Below, in pieces: positions 1 through 9,583 of a stretch of 64,000 nt of DNA; positions within the stretch are counted from its first letter, which is position 1; each line of letters starts with the position of its first letter. The notes under the pieces are model-generated. The model was not told the origin of the DNA. It did not search any database and saw only the letters and a program-made list of their open reading frames with translations. The translations under genes and the position numbers were made by a program. The stretch lies in contig JAGPMT010000011.1 in assembly GCA_018052735.1 (NCBI GenBank), positions 1 to 64,000 of the forward strand, given 5' to 3'. Source of the DNA: Phycisphaerae bacterium. GTDB taxonomy: Bacteria; Planctomycetota; Phycisphaerae; Sedimentisphaerales; Anaerohalosphaeraceae.

Positions 1-564
1 GATTTTTAGCCAAATTTTCCATAGATACAGGTATTTACATATATTCACATATAATTCCCTCATAGGGAGTCTGCCCCCATCGGCGGCATCGGACAGATAG
101 AGTCGCCATCTACCGCCACAGCCCCTTATCCCTCTGCGGGGGGCTGTCCCGCTTTCTGCTTGACGTCAAACAATTATAGGTTTAATCATCATCTATTCAA
201 AACGGCCTGAAACCAAAGGGAAAACTCTTGAGTAAATCGAGCACGAGCTGATAGATTAAACTTTTCCAGAAGATTTCGTTTCAAATGTCAGGTTCAATTT
301 AAGAAACCTGCCATAAAGTTCCCGCATAAAGCATTGTCAGCCCATGTTTACGGTGGTCAATCCCATGCTGATGATCTCCAGTAAGCCCGGCAAAACCTAT
401 TGGGACTGTCCCCCCATTTTGCCATATAAAAGAAATGCTCAATATCTATTGAACTTCTCAAAAAACAATTCTGATTGTTTGTTGTGTCGAACAGCCCTTA
501 ATAATAACAGTTACACAAGATGGAAGGCGATCCGTTATCTTTTCAAAGATCAGCAACCAGCAGG
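1..564. other. Non-coding start of window
   Basis: No convincing gene is visible here. The stretch is AT-rich at its ends. It holds one GC-rich inverted repeat (ACAGCCCC at 118-125 with GGGGCTGT at 140-147) lacking a T-tract, and a small one (CAGGTT/AACCTG near 279-300). The only open frame, 344-706 plus, overlaps the end of the large minus-strand gene and looks like a chance frame. Confidence 0.5.
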
Positions 565-3500
565 TCAATTACCGGGACTCGGTAAAGCGGCCTGCCAGTT
601 GGCGACATCGTTGCCATATAATTGGTCATTCTTCCGGTGCAGCGAACCGCCTTGTCCATCTGCTGCTGCCGGCCAGAGGTCTCCCGGGGCTGATCCGTCA
701 CTATAATTAACCCGATCCACACAGATATAATACCTTACCGCCGCTTCTTCATCACCCGGCATTGCTAATTCCAGCTTCTCCCCCCCATTGTCCAGTTTCC
801 CCGAATAGGGACCATAAATGACGCCGGCTGGAACGTCCGGATAACGTTCACTGAACGCAGCGGGATTCTTCACTACTACAATAGAGCCGCCGGGAGCAAT
901 GGATACCCCAAGCGGGAAGGTGTAATCAATGCCATTGGTAAACTTCCATGGCACATCGATATCCAGCAGGACATCATGTTCTTCCAGCGTTATCGTCTCG
1001 TCTTCAATATTTCGCAATTCGATGTATTCATAATCATCATGGTCGAAAGAACCGCCGGCCGGAGGATTATACATCATCTCACTTATCACAATGGGACCGA
1101 CCTTGGGGTATGCGTTCCCCTGCCCGGGCGTATTGACGCTCATTGCCACAAAGTTATAGCTGTCTGTGCTGGCCTTGTAATACCGCCCAAAGGCCACTCC
1201 GCTTTCCGATGCGCCAAAGCTTTCCTTTTCCACATAGCCGGTCAGCACGCCGCCGAGGCCGGAATGCAGATATACCGTTTCCCCGCCTTCGCTCAGCGCA
1301 AAAGGAATATGACAGCCCGGATCGGTGGTATTGCCGAAAGTCTGGTCCTGATAGAAGACCAGATAACCGTTGCCCGGGATGACCGTATCCAGTGCGATTT
1401 CATACTTCCTGATAGTCAGGTCATCGGCATCGCTGTCGGAAAGGAACCAGCCGCCGATGTTGATGTCATGGGCAGTGGTGTTGTGCAGCTCAATCCAGTC
1501 CGGTTCGGCAGCGTGGGAATGCGCCAGCAGTTCGTTAATAACAATCGCTCCCAGCGGCGGGACAATGCCTGCATCGCCGGTCCCCGGCGATCCGCCGGAG
1601 ACGGCACTGGGACGCCAGCCGGCCTTTTGATCCCATAGTGCCAGATCCGGATTGGTTTCATCTTTAATAGTCAGCGAAAATCCGTAACCGTCCGTGAATT
1701 TGTACCAGTCATCGCTGTAATCAAACAGGTGAATGACCTGTCCGGCCGCGTCAACGAGCTTTATTTTTTCTCCGGCGTTTTCCAGACTTCCGGCATACTG
1801 GCCGGCGATTGTCATGCCGGCGGTATTATAGCGGCCCGCAAATGCGGCCAGATTCTGCACCACAACGGCATACTCGCCCGGAGCAAGGGACAGACTCGGG
1901 AATGTAAAAGTCACCCCCCGCGTCATCTGCACCCGCGCCACGTTAATCGTCTGGCTGCCGATATTGCGAAACTCGATATACTCGCAGTTGGGATCGGCCG
2001 GATGGTACATCAGCTCCGTAATTCGCAGACTTTCAGCCACCGGCCCCACGGCATAAGCTGCCTCATTCAGCGCACTCCATGTGCCGTTGGTCAGCGCACG
2101 GGCCTTCACACAGCAGGACTCTGTAAGCGTTACAGCTCCGGAATAGAGCGAGGCAGAAGGAGACACCGCCCCGCCAGACTGGCGCGGGTCAGTCCCGTCT
2201 GTCGTGTACCAGATAGGCGGAATGACCGTGCTGCCGACAGAAGCAATCAGCTTCGGCAAAATCAGCAAATCACTGCTTGTCCTGCTGCTGTTGATGCCGT
2301 GAATCGCCAAAATATTGGTTCCGGCAGTCAATTGTCCAACAGCGGAAGTAATATCGAATTCTTCAAATGCCGATGCCGTATGGCTGGCAGCAGCTGCAGT
2401 CGGCGGAATCTCATAGGAAATATTGGAGCTTCGGCATACTTCCTGCCCGTTAAGATAGGCGATGAAACCATCGTCGTATTTGATCTGCAGCTTCAAACTG
2501 CTGACAACAGACGGATTGGATACCTCAAAGGCAATCCTGCAGTACACAGACGGCTGTTTTTGGTACATCAGAGACTGAACATCCGTCTGAATCAGAGCAT
2601 CATACGGCGTACTGAGATCATATCCGACGCCCGTGCCGGTGGAACCGTCTGTCCAGTCGGCACCCGGACTGAAAGATTGTCCGGTCCATGTCAAGCCCAG
2701 CGAATTGTCTGCAGGCATATAGACGCGAACCGCAGCGCCTTCTGAAACAAGTTCTGTGCTCACATAAGAGGTTGTACCTGTCACGTCCATCGTCAGCGCA
2801 GACGGATTGCCGACATACCCGCCGTGCTGATATGTCCCATTGATATTGAACGTCGGGGCATCCACCGCCGGATACAATCCGGCATTCCGCAATTGCTGAA
2901 TCAGAGTATTGGTGCGGACAGGGAAATAACTTCCTGTCAGTCGGTTTTGTTCGGCTATCCAGTGGTCATTGCGTGTATACAGGAAAGCCTCGCCCCGCAC
3001 ATGGACATCCCGCCGGTAGTCCCCCCAGCGGGCCGACTCGGCAATGACGGCGGTATTAATTTGCCCGGCTCGTTCCATCCATCGCGCGATACAGGCGCTG
3101 GGCGTCAGCAAGCCGCCGTTAAAAAGATGGCGGTGCGCCTGATCGGCAAACTGCATTCGAAATTCCGGATTGGCCCTGAGCTGTGCGTAAAAGTAGGCCG
3201 GACTGTTGGCGGCATTGACGCCGGTCACATTGTGAGCAACTGGATCTTCAAGGGTTCGCTCGGCATCCCAGCAGAAAAACTTGAATCTTTCGGTGCCGGT
3301 TTTTCTGCCCGCCGCGTACCAGTTGGCGGCGCCCCAGTCCTGATTGCCGCCGTAAAAGTTGACGAGCATATAATCAATCAGGTTTGGAATGTCCACATAT
3401 TCCGACAGAGCGGCATATCCGGCTGCATCCGATACGCCTGCGGAGGCGATGCTGAGGGCCTGTTTCCACGCTGCATCATCGCCATCGACAACAACGCCGG

Positions 3501-6168
3501 CATTAAATGCATCCCATTCTTCCTTTTCGCCTCCGTAATAACTCGCCGCAAACGATGCTTCCGGACGTTCCGTCGCATTGTACAGGCCCCAATAAAGGCC
3601 GTTGATATACAAATGCACAAAACGCCCGTGCGCAGACATCCGCCCCATTGCAAGCTGGGTATCGCGTGCAAACTGGTCCCGCAGGTACTGCCCCCGCAGA
3701 CGCTGCTGCGGATCCCAGTGAATCCAGGAATTATTGTAGTCGGCGCGAAGCACCAGTGTATCAAAGGAATCGACTGCATCATCGCCGAAGAAGGGGTAAT
3801 TCAGTTTGGACGCCCCGTAGGCGGATTTAAACAGCAGCCGCAGCGAATGCTTGGGCGAGTTGTTTGGATTCCGGCTGGCGCCCCCCTGAATCCGCAGCCC
3901 GCAATCCTCCTGAAAACTCTTTTCGGTTCCGCTGGGATCGACAAACTCCATTGAAACCGGCCGTTCCCACAAATCGCCCTCCATTGTTGTATTCAGATAA
4001 AGCCCTGTCGCCGGATCGAACAGGTTTTTCTTGTCGGTTACAAGGGACACTGTCGGCAGCGACAGCAAGGCATCGTCGATCAGATCGGCGTAAGCGGGAT
4101 TCGCGCAGATATCCGGATCCATCTCGTAATCGGCGGGGTAGCCATTCCATACAGCCGGGTATCCGGGCGGAGCGGTCTGGCTGATTACATCCTGAATAAA
4201 TAAATATGTCTGCGTATCCGTGTTGCTCGGACGCCATCCCGGCTTAAAGGCCGCCGCACGAAGACAGGTTGTGGCGGAGATTGCAATCGGACCGGTATAA
4301 GCCGGGCTGCTTTCATTGGGCGTGCTGCCGTCGGTTGTATAATGAATCGCCGCCCCCGGCGTTGCACAGCTGATAGAAACTTCAAACGGCGCCGTGTAAA
4401 AGCCTCGATTGCGGGAGAATTTGGTATCCGCCACCAGCCCTTCATACACCGCGCTGTTGGCTGACAGCGGCGTGGGTTGAACAAAATACCGATTTTGAAG
4501 CCGATATAGGCCGTAGGAAATATCCTTTTCCTGAGCAGGGTAGGATGGGTAGGCATGAACAACCGTCTGACCGTCTGGGCCAGTCAATGCCAGATAACCG
4601 CCGGAGGCATTCAGATTGAAATTGGTATGCAGAAAACCGCTGGAGTCAATGTACGGATAGAGCAGATCATTCTTGCCGGAGGCAAAAACCAGAAAATAGC
4701 TGTACGGCTGAATTACAGAGCCCGCCGGAAACCGCCATTTCGTCAGCCGTGCTGCATCATCGGTTAAATACCAGCCCTCCAGATTAACGGCCGCGTCTGT
4801 CATGTTATACAGTTCAATCCAGTCGGAGGACTGATTATCGCCGTCGCTTATGGTAATGCCGTTGGAGGCCATAAACTCGCTGATGACAACCGGGCCTTCT
4901 TGGTCGAGCCAGTTTTGTGAAAATAAGGACAGATCTTTTAAATCAATAATGCTGTCAGGATATAAGTTTGCCGGGTTTGCCGGATCTCCTAACCACGCCG
5001 CGGCTAACAACGCCAAATCGCCGATATCCACACGGCAATCATGATTCAGGTCTGCTGTTGGGCAGTCATTGATTGGGGAATCAAATACGGTAATCTGTAC
5101 CGGAAAAATAAGGCCGTCGTTAAAATCGGGATCGGTGCTGTGAATCCTGAATTCGATTGCGGCGTATTCGGTTCCTTCTTCCAGTTCATCCGGCACTGCG
5201 CGGACTGCAACAGTTTGGGGGACATCCCAGCTGGCCGGTGTAAAGGTCAGCACAATCGGCTCGCCCGGTCCGGCAGAACCGTCAATTTGAATATCGGCAG
5301 CATTTGAAACGGGCTGAACAGTCACATCCACTGCGGCAAGGGGCAATTTGTTTAAAACCACGCTGAATGTATCCGAAATGGCCGGTTTTTCCCATACTTC
5401 GGTGCTGCCGCCGGTTTCTGCAACCGAACCGACGATCCCTTTGCGAAAGCAAAGGGACTGCACGGCATTGAGAAAAATAGTCCGGCCGGCTTCGGTAATG
5501 TTGTACGCCGCACCGGAAACATCCTGACCCAAACCGCAAAACATGCGCGGTCCGCCGGCAACCGTCCCTGAACCGGGGTAAAACTCCGCTCCGGCATCCC
5601 ATCGGGCAATCCAGACGGACTGATCCGTCGCGCGGGTTGCCAGAACCGTGCCGCTGCCGGCAGCGGCTGTGATAACCGTGCTGGCAACGCCTGAATTAAT
5701 CACATCAACCTGATTGCTGCCATCCAGAGGCACTCCCCTGAAAATTTCATCTGACGCAACAGCAGCCTGCATCATCGCATCCGCTTCGCTTTGCAAGCCG
5801 TCTAGCCATTTCCACCGGACATTTCGTGTCAGATAAGCGCTCATGCACATCACCGGCGCCGTCAGGCCGTTCCACTGCGCCACTTCCGTGCTGCTGCTGG
5901 CGTATTCACCGCTGGAGGTCTTCCGGCTGACAATGACCAGATCCGCTGCGTTGAGCACTGCGATCTTCGCCTCATCCAGCGTTCGCCAGTATGTCGTCGC
6001 GCCGTCAGCTGCCGTAAGGACTGTGTAGCCCTGACTCGTCAGCAGATTGATCCACGGCTGGTCGAAATTAGCACTGTAGTCGTCCGATACCCATACGATA
6101 GTAGCCGCCTGCGGCAGGCCCGTCAGGACAACTACTACAACGAACAATAGTCTCTTTGCGTTTTTCAT
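565..6168 (-). CDS. Giant exported lamin-tail/CotH-kinase surface protein with dockerin-like segment
   Basis: A secreted multidomain protein of about 1,867 residues. I place the start at the Met giving MKNAKRLLF plus a hydrophobic stretch, a classic signal peptide; the frame stays open 27 bases further upstream without a ribosome site. Order seen (numbered from 6195): signal peptide, a ThuA/DUF4350-like module (about 30-250), a Calx-beta-like stretch (250-378), a dockerin-like segment with paired DLNHDCRVDIGDL and DSIIDLKDLSLF loops (380-433), a lamin-tail domain beginning VVISEFMAS, a chitobiase-C-like repeat (HYTTDGSTPN), a CotH-kinase-like domain (GLRIQGGASR, FFCWDAERTLE), a second HYTTDG-type repeat and three more lamin-tail repeats (ITELMYHP, VINELLAHS, VISEMMYNP). 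Such proteins are common in Phycisphaerae; their substrate is unknown. The N-terminal module is shared with the next gene upstream at 6405-8513. Confidence 0.85.
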   Translation of the reverse strand: MKNAKRLLFVVVVVLTGLPQAATIVWVSDDYSANFDQPWINLLTSQGYTVLTAADGATTYWRTLDEAKIAVLNAADLVIVSRKTSSGEYASSSTEVAQWNGLTAPVMCMSAYLTRNVRWKWLDGLQSEADAMMQAAVASDEIFRGVPLDGSNQVDVINSGVASTVITAAAGSGTVLATRATDQSVWIARWDAGAEFYPGSGTVAGGPRMFCGLGQDVSGAAYNITEAGRTIFLNAVQSLCFRKGIVGSVAETGGSTEVWEKPAISDTFSVVLNKLPLAAVDVTVQPVSNAADIQIDGSAGPGEPIVLTFTPASWDVPQTVAVRAVPDELEEGTEYAAIEFRIHSTDPDFNDGLIFPVQITVFDSPINDCPTADLNHDCRVDIGDLALLAAAWLGDPANPANLYPDSIIDLKDLSLFSQNWLDQEGPVVISEFMASNGITISDGDNQSSDWIELYNMTDAAVNLEGWYLTDDAARLTKWRFPAGSVIQPYSYFLVFASGKNDLLYPYIDSSGFLHTNFNLNASGGYLALTGPDGQTVVHAYPSYPAQEKDISYGLYRLQNRYFVQPTPLSANSAVYEGLVADTKFSRNRGFYTAPFEVSISCATPGAAIHYTTDGSTPNESSPAYTGPIAISATTCLRAAAFKPGWRPSNTDTQTYLFIQDVISQTAPPGYPAVWNGYPADYEMDPDICANPAYADLIDDALLSLPTVSLVTDKKNLFDPATGLYLNTTMEGDLWERPVSMEFVDPSGTEKSFQEDCGLRIQGGASRNPNNSPKHSLRLLFKSAYGASKLNYPFFGDDAVDSFDTLVLRADYNNSWIHWDPQQRLRGQYLRDQFARDTQLAMGRMSAHGRFVHLYINGLYWGLYNATERPEASFAASYYGGEKEEWDAFNAGVVVDGDDAAWKQALSIASAGVSDAAGYAALSEYVDIPNLIDYMLVNFYGGNQDWGAANWYAAGRKTGTERFKFFCWDAERTLEDPVAHNVTGVNAANSPAYFYAQLRANPEFRMQFADQAHRHLFNGGLLTPSACIARWMERAGQINTAVIAESARWGDYRRDVHVRGEAFLYTRNDHWIAEQNRLTGSYFPVRTNTLIQQLRNAGLYPAVDAPTFNINGTYQHGGYVGNPSALTMDVTGTTSYVSTELVSEGAAVRVYMPADNSLGLTWTGQSFSPGADWTDGSTGTGVGYDLSTPYDALIQTDVQSLMYQKQPSVYCRIAFEVSNPSVVSSLKLQIKYDDGFIAYLNGQEVCRSSNISYEIPPTAAAASHTASAFEEFDITSAVGQLTAGTNILAIHGINSSRTSSDLLILPKLIASVGSTVIPPIWYTTDGTDPRQSGGAVSPSASLYSGAVTLTESCCVKARALTNGTWSALNEAAYAVGPVAESLRITELMYHPADPNCEYIEFRNIGSQTINVARVQMTRGVTFTFPSLSLAPGEYAVVVQNLAAFAGRYNTAGMTIAGQYAGSLENAGEKIKLVDAAGQVIHLFDYSDDWYKFTDGYGFSLTIKDETNPDLALWDQKAGWRPSAVSGGSPGTGDAGIVPPLGAIVINELLAHSHAAEPDWIELHNTTAHDINIGGWFLSDSDADDLTIRKYEIALDTVIPGNGYLVFYQDQTFGNTTDPGCHIPFALSEGGETVYLHSGLGGVLTGYVEKESFGASESGVAFGRYYKASTDSYNFVAMSVNTPGQGNAYPKVGPIVISEMMYNPPAGGSFDHDDYEYIELRNIEDETITLEEHDVLLDIDVPWKFTNGIDYTFPLGVSIAPGGSIVVVKNPAAFSERYPDVPAGVIYGPYSGKLDNGGEKLELAMPGDEEAAVRYYICVDRVNYSDGSAPGDLWPAAADGQGGSLHRKNDQLYGNDVANWQAALPSPGN

Positions 6169-6364
6169 CTCATTGCCGTTCCTAAACCGAACCATTCAAA
6201 AGGAGTTAAACTATGACAACGATGATACGCCGCAGCTGCATCGTGACAGCAACTATCCGGCTTCCAGCCCCCATGCGGCTCATCTGCCCGTGCCCAAAAA
6301 AACGGCTGCAAACAATCTTGCCGACCTGGTTGCGATGTTTCCCCAGCATAACCGAACAGAAGCG

Positions 6365-6387
6365 AAAGCCCCCAAAAACAGGGCTTT
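6365..6387 (-). terminator. Weak hairpin between the two large surface-protein genes
   Basis: Inverted repeat AAAGCCC/GGGCTTT with a 9-base loop, lying just after the stop of the 6405-8513 gene on the minus strand. The stem is only 7 bp and the T-tract is poor, so a terminator role is a guess. Confidence 0.3.
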
Positions 6388-6404
6388 CCCTCCGATCAAT
6401 CATT

Positions 6405-8513
6405 CTAATACGGCCATATACAGCCGGTATCTTCCGGGTTATTGCATGTCAGCCAGCTGGCCGCCATCGCTGCCAGATCGTACATATTGACATAGCAATC
6501 CGGCACTCCGGCAGGACCGCTCAGATCTGCGGCCATTCCCAGACCCTCAGCCAGAATATCGGCACAGGTTGGAATCAGGATTACGAGGCTGACTTCATCA
6601 CTGACTTCAACAACGCCGTCGCTGCCTGTCAGCTTCAGGACATAAGTCCCGGCAACAGTCGGGAAGGTTACCAGCGGATCTTCAGCTGTCTTGTCACTGA
6701 AAATAACATCCTCGGGATCCACGCCTGCCGGCACTTTGGTAACCGACCACGATAAGGCCATCGGGGCGGGAATGCCGTCATTGACAATAAGCGTCGCATC
6801 CAGCGGAACCGGAGCCCCTGTGTACTGAACGGTCTGATCTATGCCTGCCGTCAGGTATGGAATCAAGTCGCCTTCTGCGGCCAGTGCGGCAATCTGGGCG
6901 TCACTGAGAGCGTAGTTGTAAACCCGCAGGTCATCCATCTGCCCGGGCCACATACGGACAGCATCCGCGCGGTTTCCGATCTGCGGCGGAAAGGCCCCGG
7001 TGGTCAGCAGATAGCCGCTTGGAGTAGCTGTGGTCCCGTCCAAAACGCCGTCAACATATATCTTGAACTGGGCATTGACGCCGTCATAGACACCAGCGAC
7101 ATGATGCCAGAAGCCATCAAAAACCGGACGGACGCTGAACACGTCCAATCCCGTCTGAACTAGATTCCACCGGTTTGCATTAATCTGAAATCTCACAGCA
7201 TCAATCCCAAAGCCGAAGATAACCGGCGTACTGACTGCTCCTTGCGCATCGGCCTTGGCCCAGACGGCAAATGTGGCGCCCGTTTGAATATCATTAAAAT
7301 TCGGGTCGCCTGCCCGCGCATTGGGGATTTCCCAATAGCTGATTTCCATAAAATCAGCTGCCTTCAGAGAGCCGGTAATATGTCCGGGGACAACATTCGG
7401 CTCGCCGGGAGTCGTTCTGTGGTAGATGCCGTCAAAACCATGTCCGCTGACATCAATCAGAGTATTGGGGTCCGGCAGACCGTCGAAATCCCAGTGGGCA
7501 ATCAGGGTGTCCTTGGCGGGATCTCTGACATAAACGGTCATTGTATCCGATGTTGCCAGCTCGCCATCGCTGGCTTCCAGTTTCAGGACATATGTTCCGG
7601 CGGCGCTGAAGGCGGCAGTCGTAGCCGCCGCGGAGGCATCGGCGATGGAGGCCGCTGCCGGTCCGGAAACCTGCGTCCAGCTTATGGTCATCACCGTCGC
7701 TTCCGGATCGATGGCAGATCCGGCCAGCGCGACAGCATTACCGATATAGGCGATGCGGTCTGGTCCGGCGTTTACCAGCGGCTTGCGGTTCCACGCAGCG
7801 CCGCTCATTTCATACACAATATTCAAAAACAAACTTTTGCCGGCTTCAGTAACGTTGAAAGCCGAACCGGAAACATCCTGCCCCATGCCGCAGAACACAC
7901 GCGGTCCGCCAGCATACTGTCCCGAACCCGGATAATACTCTTGGCCGGTATCCCATTTGGCAATCCAGATGTATTGGTCCGAGGCACGGGTCGCCAGAAC
8001 GGTGGAATTGCCGGGATTGGTCGTGGCAATTACGCTTGCCACGCCGGTGGCAATGGTGTCAACCTGATTGTTTGCATCCAAGGGCACGCCCCAAAAAAAC
8101 GGGTGGGATGGATCAAGAACCTTCATAATTGCGTCCGCCTCGTTTTGGTCGGCGTTCAGCCATTTCCAACGGCTGCTTCGTGCCAGAAATCCACTCATGC
8201 ACAGCACCGGCGCCGTCAAGCCGTTCCATTGTGCCACTTCCGTGCTGTTACTGGCATAATCGCCGCTGGATGTCTTCCGGCTGATGATGACCAGATCCGC
8301 CGCGTTCAGCGCTGCGATTTTCGCCGCATCCAGCGTGCGGTAGTACTGGTTGGCACGAGCAGTAACCGTGTATCCCTGACTGGTCAGCAGATTGATCCAC
8401 GGCTGGTCGAAACTTGAGCCGTAATCATCCGACACCCATTCGATGGTGACTGCCTGCAGCAGCCCGACCATCACAAGAAACACACCCAACAATACCCTCT
8501 TTCCATTTTCCAT
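6405..8513 (-). CDS. Exported LamG/PKD-like protein with C-terminal dockerin-like segment
   Basis: A 702-residue secreted protein. It starts with a signal peptide (MENGKRVLLGVFLVMVG), preceded on the minus strand by GGAAAGG as a ribosome site. Residues about 22-240 repeat the ThuA-like module of the downstream giant protein (TIEWVSDDYGSSFDQPWINL, with matching DNA stretches). Then come an Ig/PKD-like stretch (SWTQVSGPAAAS), a LamG/concanavalin-like domain (about 330-550, with GATFAVWAKAD, YVDGVLDG and MDDLRVYNYALSD), a second PKD-like stretch, and a C-terminal single dockerin-like loop (CYVNMYDLAAMAASWL). Likely role: extracellular carbohydrate-associated or adhesive protein. Not recognised as a named enzyme. 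Confidence 0.82.
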   Translation of the reverse strand: MENGKRVLLGVFLVMVGLLQAVTIEWVSDDYGSSFDQPWINLLTSQGYTVTARANQYYRTLDAAKIAALNAADLVIISRKTSSGDYASNSTEVAQWNGLTAPVLCMSGFLARSSRWKWLNADQNEADAIMKVLDPSHPFFWGVPLDANNQVDTIATGVASVIATTNPGNSTVLATRASDQYIWIAKWDTGQEYYPGSGQYAGGPRVFCGMGQDVSGSAFNVTEAGKSLFLNIVYEMSGAAWNRKPLVNAGPDRIAYIGNAVALAGSAIDPEATVMTISWTQVSGPAAASIADASAAATTAAFSAAGTYVLKLEASDGELATSDTMTVYVRDPAKDTLIAHWDFDGLPDPNTLIDVSGHGFDGIYHRTTPGEPNVVPGHITGSLKAADFMEISYWEIPNARAGDPNFNDIQTGATFAVWAKADAQGAVSTPVIFGFGIDAVRFQINANRWNLVQTGLDVFSVRPVFDGFWHHVAGVYDGVNAQFKIYVDGVLDGTTATPSGYLLTTGAFPPQIGNRADAVRMWPGQMDDLRVYNYALSDAQIAALAAEGDLIPYLTAGIDQTVQYTGAPVPLDATLIVNDGIPAPMALSWSVTKVPAGVDPEDVIFSDKTAEDPLVTFPTVAGTYVLKLTGSDGVVEVSDEVSLVILIPTCADILAEGLGMAADLSGPAGVPDCYVNMYDLAAMAASWLTCNNPEDTGCIWPY

Positions 8514-8683
8514 CTCATGACCCTTTCCAAAAAAATGATTGGTTAGGTAATTCCTGCAGCCTCATCGACTTCACGCCGATTTCATTAAATCCTATGCAGG
8601 CTTCCACTGTTCAATTTCTCCCGGAATCTGTTTGCTGCTAATCGCATTGTCTTCTATCAATCCTGCCGCTGTTATTCATCCGG

Positions 8684-9502
8684 TTATTTCTTCCGGTATC
8701 CCCAGCCGCTGTAAATATATTGTATATCCGTTGTGTGCCCTGCCGGGGGAGCTTCTCGGCCGTAGTTGGTGGTTCCAGTCTTTGCCAGCTTGTTGGGCCG
8801 GTCCTTGGTAAACGGATCCACCCACTTATGATTTTCTGCAGGCCCGTCGCAAAATCCCAAGGTGCTGCCGTCGCCGTGCGTTACCGCCAGAGGATCCCAC
8901 CACTCCAATCCGCCCCCTGTCCATTCCGGAGCCCCGAAACTCCAGGCGCCGTTGTTGTAATTCCGCATATCCGCCTCTTCGACCAGCATAATTTTTGTCC
9001 CCGGACCCACGATCTTTCCGAAACGGTGGATTTCATTAGTGCCGGTCAGGGTGCCGGACCAGTTCAGGTAAGCCGGCATAGAATACGTGCGAAAGATATT
9101 GGACAGGTCATATAAGCTTTTCCGCTGATCCATCGGGCAGTGAAATACGTCAGCGTTTTTGATGTATTCAAACAGGACGCCCTTGCTGATGCCCCGTTTT
9201 TCATCCTCATCCGTTACAATGGGGGTAACCTGCGTCAGCGAAGGGGTGTTTCCGGCCGTATCAACTGGATTTTTGACCCATGGATAGGCGTTTTGAGGGG
9301 TCAATGAACAAATCAGACCGTTATTTTCTCCCTGATACATATACCATGCCAGAGAGGTACTTTTGACATTCGCCAAGTCGGCCACCATTGAGGCCTTTCG
9401 TTTGGCCATATTCAGACCCGGGATAATGAGGGACAGCAGCTGAGCGATAATCGCTATCACCACCAGCAGCTTGATTAATGTAAATCCCTTTTGTTTGCGC
9501 AC
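8684..9502 (-). CDS. Type II secretion-like pseudopilin (planctomycete prepilin family)
   Basis: 272 residues starting at GTG. The N-terminus is a class III prepilin signal: MRKQKG then FTLIKLLVVIAIIAQLLSLI, with cleavage expected after Gly6. Position +5 of the mature protein is Lys (AAG), where prepilins normally have Glu; see findings. The rest is the globular part typical of planctomycete pseudopilins, with YPWVKNP, CPMDQRK and a C-terminal HGDGSTLGFCDG signature. It would be cut by a prepilin peptidase such as the one at 56568-57743. It lies downstream of the FecR-LamG gene in the same direction, 81 bases away, and may be co-expressed with the ECF sigma factor. Confidence 0.85.
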   Translation of the reverse strand: MRKQKGFTLIKLLVVIAIIAQLLSLIIPGLNMAKRKASMVADLANVKSTSLAWYMYQGENNGLICSLTPQNAYPWVKNPVDTAGNTPSLTQVTPIVTDEDEKRGISKGVLFEYIKNADVFHCPMDQRKSLYDLSNIFRTYSMPAYLNWSGTLTGTNEIHRFGKIVGPGTKIMLVEEADMRNYNNGAWSFGAPEWTGGGLEWWDPLAVTHGDGSTLGFCDGPAENHKWVDPFTKDRPNKLAKTGTTNYGREAPPAGHTTDIQYIYSGWGYRKK

Positions 9503-9583
9503 GTTCTATTCTTCTGAGAACAACATATTCTATTTCTGCTATCCGATCCTTCTCCGCATAGCAGCCGGTTCTTTGCCGGCCTT

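Noticed and set aside
344-706. 120-codon plus-strand frame at the window start
   Set aside because: Its second part is antisense to the large lamin-tail gene, the product is Pro/Ser/Cys-rich without likeness, and no ribosome site precedes it.
1729-3954. Long plus-strand frames opposite the lamin-tail gene
   Set aside because: They mirror a GC-biased minus-strand gene with clear domains; their translations show no motif.
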